Position numbers and translations under genes: made by a program. Below, one piece after another: positions 1 through 5,199 of a stretch of 10,469 bases of DNA. The DNA is from Candidatus Zixiibacteriota bacterium (GTDB lineage: Bacteria > Zixibacteria > MSB-5A5 > RBG-16-43-9). The stretch lies in assembly GCA_029858245.1 (NCBI GenBank), contig JAOUFL010000064.1, positions 1 through 10,469 on the forward strand, read 5' to 3'. A model generated the notes under the pieces. The model saw nothing but the letters and a program-made list of their open reading frames with translations, searched no databases and was not told the origin of the DNA. Position 1 is the stretch's first letter; the number at the start of each line of letters is the position of its first letter.

Positions 1-2
1 AA

Positions 3-530
3 CTAATCCTCCATAAATCCTGAACTGTCCAGGCTAAACCAGTAAAACCCGCCTTCAAGCATCTGTTTTTCGGACATCAAAATCTGGTAGTGCTTTTCCT
101 CTTCGGAGGCTAGGCATGCAAACATTCTTTTGCCTCCTTCATCTTTTGCCTGAGAGGCTGCTCTTATATAAGAATTATAAGCTTCTCTTTCTGCCTCCAG
201 AGCAATATCCAGAGCTTCATAAGCTGAAGCCTGATCACTTATTTCAAGCTCGATTTTTTTAGTCTTGCGAGTATCGAAAACAAATCTTTTACCTCCGGAT
301 TCCTTGAAAAATCTTTCCTCCAGCAAAGCCCGGTGTCTTTTCTCGTCCAGTGATAAAAACCTGAACCTTTCCCGTCCGCTGGGATTTTCTATGGCTTCGC
401 TTAAGCTTTTATAGAAATCATGAGCGGATTGTTCATTATATATGGCAATTTCCAGTGCTTCTAAAGCTTTTGCATTATCACCTATAGGCTGTGATACCTC
501 TCTGAATCTTTTCTTATCTTTTTCTTTCAT
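3..530 (-). CDS. Rubrerythrin-family (ferritin-like, diiron) protein without rubredoxin domain
   Basis: A 175-residue protein, complete at both ends. It contains two helical hairpins of the rubrerythrin type in tandem. The first has Glu33 (in NEQSAHDFY) and ExxH at 63-66. The second has Glu114 (in AEREAY) and ExxH at 144-147. Together these are the ligands expected for one diiron four-helix bundle, so the site looks intact. Family members typically reduce peroxide or handle iron in the cytoplasm of anaerobes. The C-terminal rubredoxin domain of classical rubrerythrin is absent, so electrons would have to come from another protein. The C-terminal tail is short and aromatic (GFYWF). The gene starts 14 bases after the stop of the ferritin-SpoIIE fusion, so the two are very probably co-transcribed. 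The Shine-Dalgarno sequence is only moderate (AGAAAG). I am confident of the family; peroxidase activity is inferred from it. Confidence 0.88.
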   Translation of the reverse strand: MKEKDKKRFREVSQPIGDNAKALEALEIAIYNEQSAHDFYKSLSEAIENPSGRERFRFLSLDEKRHRALLEERFFKESGGKRFVFDTRKTKKIELEISDQASAYEALDIALEAEREAYNSYIRAASQAKDEGGKRMFACLASEEEKHYQILMSEKQMLEGGFYWFSLDSSGFMED

Positions 531-544
531 TCCATATCTTTCTG

Positions 545-1531
545 TTATTTGATCTTAGCAATAACCAGAGTCAGTTCATCCGTTAAGGGTTTATCTCTGG
601 TAAAGTCCTTAAGAGATTTACATACTTGTCGGGCAATCTGGTTTGCATTTTGATGAAAATTTTCTTGAACTGTCTGAATAAGTCTTTTTTCCTCGTACAT
701 CTCCCCAGCGGGATTAAACGCTTCTGTAACTCCATCGCTATATAAGATAAAAACGTCGCCAGAGTCAGCTTTTATATAGTTATCCCGATATTCTTTATCC
801 TTGACAATTCCCATCACCAGGTCAGTATCAGTTAAAGCTCTGACCTCTGTTCCCTGACCTGATAAAAGGAGAGGGGGTGGGTGACCGGCAGAGGAATATG
901 TAATTTTTCTCTCCACCGGGTTATAGAGTGCGAAAAAAAGCTCCATGAAATTAGATGAATGCTGACAATCCTGCCAGATCTCTTTACCCAGCCGGGTAAG
1001 TGTCATACCAGGTGAAAGAATCAATCTGTCTTTAGACCAGAGATCAAGAAGATACTCCAGTGCCTCCCTCACCCTGGCTTTAAGCGGACTTATATCCAGA
1101 CCATGTCCCATTATATCATAAAGTAGAAAAGCCAGATGCTTGATATCTTTCTCCGGGTCTTTAATGATCAATGTCTCGAAATAATCTCCCCCCAAAAATT
1201 CAGTAGGCAGGGAGATGCAGGATAACTCGATTTCTGGAATACTTTCTGATCTTCGAAATGGAACCTCATCCGGGATAAGGTATGAAACACTGTCTTTTTC
1301 CAAATAGGTCCCTTTTGTGTTTTCTTTTTTTAATAGTCTCTTAACGGTTTGATATTCTCTTACCAGAATATCCTTGTGTTTTTTTTCCTCGCGAGCTAAT
1401 TGCATAAAAAGAGAGCCGGTTTCGGTATAAGGAGAGCTCTGACTGGATTTATAATAATAATCATAAGCCTCTATCTCTCTCTGGATAGCACTCAGCAATA
1501 TGTCAAGGATTAATTTTTCTTTTTCAGACAT
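545..1531 (-). CDS. Ferritin-like hairpin fused to SpoIIE/PP2C-type serine phosphatase
   Basis: A 328-residue, two-part protein. Residues 5-68 form one rubrerythrin-like helical hairpin with Glu19, a run of tyrosines at 25-27 and ExxH at 49-52. Residues ~100-328 form a SpoIIE/RsbU-type PP2C domain, shown by LGGDYFE (113-119), DIMGHG (139-144), SSAGHPPP (213-220), YSDGVTEAFN (264-273) and a C-terminal TDELTLV (317-323). The main metal-binding aspartates 116, 139, 266 and 318 are kept. Two acidic positions read Glu instead of the usual Asp (119 and 319), which may retain metal binding. Related enzymes dephosphorylate anti-sigma-factor antagonists, but no STAS or RsbW-like gene is visible here. 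The hairpin carries only half of a diiron site, so it could dimerise or pair with the neighbouring rubrerythrin. The start at 1531 has GAGAGG close upstream. No transmembrane segment is seen. Confidence 0.88.
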   Translation of the reverse strand: MSEKEKLILDILLSAIQREIEAYDYYYKSSQSSPYTETGSLFMQLAREEKKHKDILVREYQTVKRLLKKENTKGTYLEKDSVSYLIPDEVPFRRSESIPEIELSCISLPTEFLGGDYFETLIIKDPEKDIKHLAFLLYDIMGHGLDISPLKARVREALEYLLDLWSKDRLILSPGMTLTRLGKEIWQDCQHSSNFMELFFALYNPVERKITYSSAGHPPPLLLSGQGTEVRALTDTDLVMGIVKDKEYRDNYIKADSGDVFILYSDGVTEAFNPAGEMYEEKRLIQTVQENFHQNANQIARQVCKSLKDFTRDKPLTDELTLVIAKIK

Positions 1532-1751
1532 ATCCTCTCAGTCCTCAGATAATATCCTCCAGTCGTCTTCGACCACCAGCTTAAGCTTATGTTATATCTC
1601 TTCTCGGATTAAAACCTTGTAAGAACATCTCTTTAACATTTCTGCTTTTTGTCAAACAAACAAATGTTTTGTATAAAAAGTCGCAGTTTCTACCTCTTTC
1701 ATGATAATTAAGAGGCTAATCTGCTTAAAAGATTTTGATTCATTTTCCTCT

Positions 1752-2489
1752 TTAAAACAGTTCTACGAAAACACCTTCCGGGTCCAAAAGTTTCTTAATT
1801 CTACGGTGGAGAACTACTCTTGCCTTGTCTTTATCTTTTAGTTTTAACGGTACGGCAGGTGCGATTTTTAAATCTGTAAATTCTTTCCTTCTATTAAGGG
1901 GGAAAACCCTCAAAGATACAGAAATGATTATACCCAAAGTTCCCCAGGAGCCAACTAAAAGTCTTGTGGTATCATAGCCGGTAACGCTTTTAAAAACCTC
2001 AGAGCCGGATTTTAATACTTTGCCCGAGGAATTAACCAGCTCCAGAGCCAGAACCAGCTCTTTTGTGCTGACTTCTTTAGTCCCGACAATAGCAGAAAGT
2101 CCAGAGGCAACCGAGCCTCCGATAGTTCCTTCTGAATCATCCATGGATAACGGATAAAAAAGATTATATTTTGCAAGCTCGGAATTCAATTCCTTTAATT
2201 CAAGTCCGGGCTCAACTACCACGTAAAGGTCTTCCGGGACTACCTTTTTTACCTGGCAAAGGGAGCTTAATTTCAAAAAAAGGGTCTTTTCTTCAGGGAA
2301 TCTTAACAGATTGGTTTTAGTCCCGTTTCCTGAGGGAAAGATCCTGAATTTTTCCCGGAGGGCTAATCTGACCAGTTCAGGAATAACACTGGTTTCCCCT
2401 GGTTCAGCATAAGCTTTACCCTGCTCCACTTTGAACCTGCTCTCACCCAGTATGTTTTTTATATCTTCTATGTTTTTATCTGTCAGCAT
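1752..2489 (-). CDS. Compact FAD-binding (FAD_binding_4, GlcD/GlcE-like) oxidoreductase-related protein
   Basis: A 245-residue protein with the PCMH-type FAD-binding fold of glycolate oxidase and D-lactate dehydrogenase subunits. Visible landmarks are the pyrophosphate loop FPSGNGTKTN (51-60), VEPGLELKEL (92-101), GTIGGSVASG (121-130), KSVTGYDTTRLLVGSWGTLG (167-186) and the closing strand SLRVFPL (192-198). Immediately afterwards come a short charged linker and a sequence like the family's extreme C terminus (LHRRIKKLLDPEGVF, 227-241). The roughly 150-250-residue cap/substrate domain normally between them is missing. It is far shorter than GlcD (~490) and also shorter than GlcE (~350). Reading frame and motifs are clean, so I read it as a functional minimal form rather than a pseudogene, perhaps a non-catalytic GlcE-like subunit. 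Its partner is not in the window. The start at 2489 has no clear Shine-Dalgarno sequence but follows a good promoter with a very short leader. Confidence 0.82.
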   Translation of the reverse strand: MLTDKNIEDIKNILGESRFKVEQGKAYAEPGETSVIPELVRLALREKFRIFPSGNGTKTNLLRFPEEKTLFLKLSSLCQVKKVVPEDLYVVVEPGLELKELNSELAKYNLFYPLSMDDSEGTIGGSVASGLSAIVGTKEVSTKELVLALELVNSSGKVLKSGSEVFKSVTGYDTTRLLVGSWGTLGIIISVSLRVFPLNRRKEFTDLKIAPAVPLKLKDKDKARVVLHRRIKKLLDPEGVFVELF

Positions 2490-2811
2490 ATAGTCAAATT
2501 TAATTTTTTAATATAGTTTAACGTTCATTAGAAGTCAACAATTTAATGGTTTACAATTATTCTTTGCTGCGTATGGAATAAAAGCAGGTAAATAATCTAT
2601 ATGCTCTATAAAAATTCATTACAATTCCCGATATATAAATGATATTATAGGGATAGCTAATTCCTTCAGTAAGCTTGATTTGGTAGATTGGGACCTACTA
2701 ATCCGGTAAAAATGTTTTACAGGTATAATTATGAATTTTAAGGTTATTTTTTGTGAAGATAACGTCCCTGTTTTAAGTGAGTCTAAAAAAAGAGTGCTTA
2801 AATCAATATAT
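2490..2811. other. Intergenic region, AT-rich, no convincing gene
   Basis: This 322-base gap separates the degenerate GGDEF gene from the FAD-binding gene. It holds the sigma-70-like promoter at 2510-2538. A perfect 6-base inverted repeat, GTAAAA-ATG-TTTTAC, lies at 2706-2720. A weaker dyad, TCCC...GGGA, spans 2626-2653. I find no clear intrinsic terminator after the GGDEF-like gene. A 28-codon plus-strand ORF (2731-2817) is not supported as a gene. Confidence 0.6.
2510..2538 (-). promoter_or_regulatory. Sigma-70-type promoter for the FAD-binding protein gene
   Basis: Read on the minus strand, TTGACT (2538-2533) is followed after exactly 17 bases by TATATT (2515-2510). Each hexamer matches the consensus at five of six positions. 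The expected transcription start near 2503 gives a leader of only about 14 bases before the ATG at 2489, which fits the lack of a Shine-Dalgarno sequence there. AT-rich DNA produces such matches by chance, but the position and spacing are good. Confidence 0.6.
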
Positions 2812-3327
2812 TTATGATTGGGTTAACTCCCCTATAAATCCCATTAATCTTTCTTTGCCTTTCCGGTCAGGGTAAGAAAGGATATCCATAGACAACTGCC
2901 ATCCTGGAGGGGTTTTCAGCGAACTGGAGATGATATTCTTTAAGTCATCTTTTAATCTCTTCGCCAATACCACTGCCCCTTCCTTTGGCGTCTCTGGCAG
3001 CAGTAGAAGCAATCTGTGGTTTGCAACTCCGGAAACCACATCTGTTTCCCGTACAATCCTGCTCCTCCGGTCACAAATACGTTTTTCTATGTCCTCTAAA
3101 AGAGTTTCTATCCTGCAATAACTTCTCACCGCTCCCATCCTGGCAAATTTGGATAAACTGCTAAAATCAAGCACTAAAAGGGATAGAAACTCACAATAAC
3201 GTTCTGCTCTTTTTAATTCCAGCTTTGCCCACAAACCGAAGTTACGATGATTCCTGCAAAACTGATCCATCTCTTCTCTTCCCTCGTAATCACTTTGTAA
3301 GTCATTTTCATCCTTGAATTTTGTCAT
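2812..3327 (-). CDS. Degenerate GGDEF-fold protein, predicted not to make c-di-GMP
   Basis: A 171-residue soluble protein that follows the GGDEF-domain pattern from about residue 30 to 165. LELKRAERYCEFLSLLVLDF (36-55) matches the family's N-terminal helix and first strand, with Asp54 at the first metal-ligand position. DVVSGVANHRLLLLLPET (96-113) aligns without gaps to the active-site hairpin and the following strand. AKRLKDDLKN (122-131) matches the next helix. In that alignment the GGDEF positions read A-N-H-R-L (102-106), and the second metal Asp is Ser56. Diguanylate cyclase activity is therefore not expected. Such domains usually act as nucleotide sensors or protein-interaction modules. 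The start at 3327 is supported by AGGAG seven bases upstream. The gene stands alone, with non-coding DNA on both sides and a sigma-54-like element about 150 bases upstream. Confidence 0.7.
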   Translation of the reverse strand: MTKFKDENDLQSDYEGREEMDQFCRNHRNFGLWAKLELKRAERYCEFLSLLVLDFSSLSKFARMGAVRSYCRIETLLEDIEKRICDRRSRIVRETDVVSGVANHRLLLLLPETPKEGAVVLAKRLKDDLKNIISSSLKTPPGWQLSMDILSYPDRKGKERLMGFIGELTQS

Positions 3328-3473
3328 TCCAAATCTCCTCTTGTAGTTAATTTAAAAATCGCTTTGTTCTCTGTGCTATTTCCCCAAAAAAGCAGCTGGC
3401 ATCCTTGCCTTTATGTTATGGTCTCTCTATTTTTATCACGAAGGGGCAACTTAGTTTACTTTTCTCGACTGTT

Positions 3474-3509
3474 AAAAAAGCAAAACCTGTGCCACAGGTT
3501 TTGTTTTTT
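3474..3509. terminator. Bidirectional intrinsic terminator-like hairpin
   Basis: A perfect 10-base inverted repeat, CAAAACCTGT (3481-3490) and ACAGGTTTTG (3494-3503), is separated by three bases. It is flanked by six A (3474-3479) and six T (3504-3509). Either strand therefore reads as a stem followed by a T-run. On the minus strand it could end the signalling cluster, whose last stop codon is about 250 bases upstream. The same bases also carry a sigma-54 promoter match, so its role is ambiguous. Confidence 0.6.
3479..3494 (-). promoter_or_regulatory. Sigma-54-like -24/-12 promoter element upstream of the GGDEF-like gene
   Basis: The minus strand reads TGGCACAGGTTTTGCT. Against the sigma-54 consensus TGGCAC-N5-TTGC(A/T) every fixed position matches, and GG and GC are exactly ten bases apart. 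It points towards the gene starting at 3327, with a predicted leader of about 140 bases. That gene shows no good sigma-70 promoter in the interval. The NtrC-type activator just upstream is a candidate regulator. The counter-argument is that the motif lies inside a terminator-like palindrome. Confidence 0.45.
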
Positions 3510-3753
3510 ATTTTGAGTCTTATAATTTAAAGTGATAAACTTTTAAATTTAAAACATTAAAAAGAACTATTATAACTTAAAATCCAGTAAGGGCTTGTCT
3601 TCGACAAATTACTATGCCAATTTATTGTTTTTTATATAAAATCTAATAATTTAATTTATTTAAGCTGTTGATAAAACAAAGCTCCTTTCAATATTTAAAT
3701 CTGTATGCAACCCTGTTCACAATCTTTGCAGAACCTTACCTAAAATAATCTTC

Positions 3754-5142
3754 TCATACGATTTCATTTAAACGATATTCTTTTATTTTGTAAAGCAGTG
3801 AGCGATAGCTTATCCCTAAAAGATCAGCAGCTTTTCTACGATTCCAGTTGGTTCTTTCTAAAACCTCCTGGATCAATTTCCTTTCCTCCTCAGCTACAGC
3901 ATGTGCAACTCTTTTCTTGAGTGAATAATCTCTCTTATCCGGGGAAGTTCCAATTTCTGCCGTGGTCTCGGAAGTTATAATGGTCGATTTCAGAGTTTCC
4001 GATATGATGTTCTCGTCCCCTCTCACCACAATCTGCTTGATCAGGTTCTCTAACTGGCGAACGTTTCCGGGCCAACCATATGCCTGTAAGTATTTCATAC
4101 TTCTGGAAGAAAGCTGTGTACAGTCTTTTCTATACTGCAGATTATATTTCTTCAAAAAATGATCGACCAGGAAAGGAATATCCTCTTTTATCTCTCTTAA
4201 AGCTGGAAGTTTTATGGTAATTTCGTTTAGCCGATAGTAAAGGTCATCACGCATATGCTGTTTTTCTAAAGCATTTTCTAAATCCCGATTGGTAGCACAG
4301 ACAATCCGCACATCCACTTTTATATTTTTTATTCCGCCCACCCTGACGAACTCATGCTGTTCCAGAACTTGCAGTAGCTTAGCCTGAAGCTCCAGGGGCA
4401 TATCTCCGATCTCATCCAGAAATATTGTGCCCCGGTTGGCAGTCTCAAACCTGCCAGGTTTGGTTTTATGTGCTCCTGTAAAAGCACCTTTCTCGTACCC
4501 GAAAAGCTCGGCTTCCAAAAGCTCCCGGGGAATGGCTGCGCAGTTAACTTTAATAAATGCCTCATTCCTGCGGGATGATAAATTATGTACCATCCGAGCA
4601 ACTATCTCCTTACCAGTACCGCTTTCACCCCTGATCAGCACATTCAAACCCGAATCAGCCACTTCCTCAATCAAATTTTTGACCTGCAGCATCTTGGGGT
4701 TTTCACCGATCAATTTATCATACTGAGATTTTGCCTGGAGTTCAGATTTCAATTGGTCTAATTCTTTTTTCAGCTTGTTTTTTTCAAGCACTTTCTGAAT
4801 ATGAACTTCGACCTCTTTTGCGTCAAATGGCTTATTAACGAATTCAGATGCACCCCGGCGAATTGATTCCACAACATTTTTCGTCTCGCCGTGTCCTGAG
4901 AGCATTATAACCTCTAAAAACCGGTCTTTCTCCTTGATTTGCTCAAGAACTTCCAATCCGTTCAGACCGGGCATTTTTATGTCTAACAATACCAGATCGG
5001 GTTTCGCTCCGGAAACCATTTTTATTCCCTCTTTCCCATCCCGGGCTGAGAGAACCTCGTATTCCCCTCCCAACCCCTCACTCAACAGCCAGGATACACT
5101 GGGGTCATCATCAATAACCAGTAATTTGATTTTTTCTTTCAT
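3754..5142 (-). CDS. NtrC-family sigma-54-dependent response regulator
   Basis: A 462-residue, three-domain activator of normal length. The receiver domain (5-118) has acidic DDD 11-13, phospho-acceptor Asp54, Ser82 and Lys104, all intact. A coiled linker (119-140) leads to the AAA+ domain (142-378), with Walker A GESGTGKE (172-179), the sigma-54-contacting GAFTGA loop (219-224), Walker B TIFLDE (239-244), arginine-finger region RDDLYYRL (298-305) and WPGNVRQLEN (357-366). A Fis-type helix-turn-helix at 430-457 (NRRKAADLLGISYRSLLYKI) binds DNA. It should respond to phosphorylation by activating sigma-54 promoters through ATP hydrolysis. The partner is most likely the kinase encoded just upstream, ending 57 bases before this start. 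The ATG at 5142 has no Shine-Dalgarno sequence of its own; a small ORF with a better one overlaps it. Confidence 0.95.
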   Translation of the reverse strand: MKEKIKLLVIDDDPSVSWLLSEGLGGEYEVLSARDGKEGIKMVSGAKPDLVLLDIKMPGLNGLEVLEQIKEKDRFLEVIMLSGHGETKNVVESIRRGASEFVNKPFDAKEVEVHIQKVLEKNKLKKELDQLKSELQAKSQYDKLIGENPKMLQVKNLIEEVADSGLNVLIRGESGTGKEIVARMVHNLSSRRNEAFIKVNCAAIPRELLEAELFGYEKGAFTGAHKTKPGRFETANRGTIFLDEIGDMPLELQAKLLQVLEQHEFVRVGGIKNIKVDVRIVCATNRDLENALEKQHMRDDLYYRLNEITIKLPALREIKEDIPFLVDHFLKKYNLQYRKDCTQLSSRSMKYLQAYGWPGNVRQLENLIKQIVVRGDENIISETLKSTIITSETTAEIGTSPDKRDYSLKKRVAHAVAEEERKLIQEVLERTNWNRRKAADLLGISYRSLLYKIKEYRLNEIV

Positions 5143-5168
5143 GAGTTTAAGACTTTGTGTTTACTCAT
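5139..5168 (-). CDS. Possible nine-codon leader ORF overlapping the response-regulator start
   Basis: On the minus strand an ATG at 5168 follows AGGAG two bases upstream. It encodes MSKHKVLNS, then stops at TGA (5141-5139). The stop overlaps the ATG of the NtrC-type gene (ATGA overlap) in a different frame. The regulator's own start lacks a Shine-Dalgarno sequence. This arrangement would suit translational coupling. The ORF is very short and the AGGAG-to-ATG spacing is tight, so it may be chance. Confidence 0.35.
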   Translation of the reverse strand: MSKHKVLNS

Positions 5169-5199
5169 TTCTCCTATCGGCAGATAAATCAAAAATTAA

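Larger units (their letters stand above)
3328..3753. other. Intergenic region with palindromes, very AT-rich centre
   Basis: This 426-base gap lies between the NtrC-type gene and the GGDEF-like gene. It holds the terminator-like palindrome and the overlapping sigma-54-like element (3474-3509), a 14-base perfect palindrome TTTTAAATTTAAAA (3541-3554) and a small hairpin TTGTC-TTC-GACAA (3595-3607). The ~140-base leader before 3327 could fold locally; for example GGCA-AGGA-TGCC on the minus strand lies near 3410. It matches no RNA family I can recognise. No coding potential is seen. Confidence 0.6.

Noticed and set aside
1650..1655. TTGACA hexamer on the minus strand upstream of the ferritin-phosphatase gene
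   Set aside because: No acceptable -10 hexamer lies 15-19 bases downstream, so I do not call a promoter.
1708..1743. Eleven-codon minus-strand ORF (MNQNLLSRLAS) with AGAGG upstream, directly after the FAD-binding gene
   Set aside because: Too short to support. A good Shine-Dalgarno sequence alone is common in this purine-rich strand, and nothing follows it in a coupled arrangement.
2731..2817. Plus-strand ORF of 28 codons with an AGG-like site and TATAAT-like hexamer upstream
   Set aside because: Short, very AT-rich, overlaps the 3' end of the GGDEF-like gene by a few bases, opposite in orientation to all other genes and not recognisable as any family.
3341..3470. Possible riboswitch (for example c-di-GMP type) in the leader of the GGDEF-like gene
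   Set aside because: Only small local hairpins were seen. The conserved core sequences of the c-di-GMP, fluoride or preQ1 families were not found.
1562..3607. Shared GTCTTCGAC core in small dyads near 1567 and 3598
   Set aside because: Nine bases shared between two tiny hairpins is weak. The flanks differ and no third copy was noticed.
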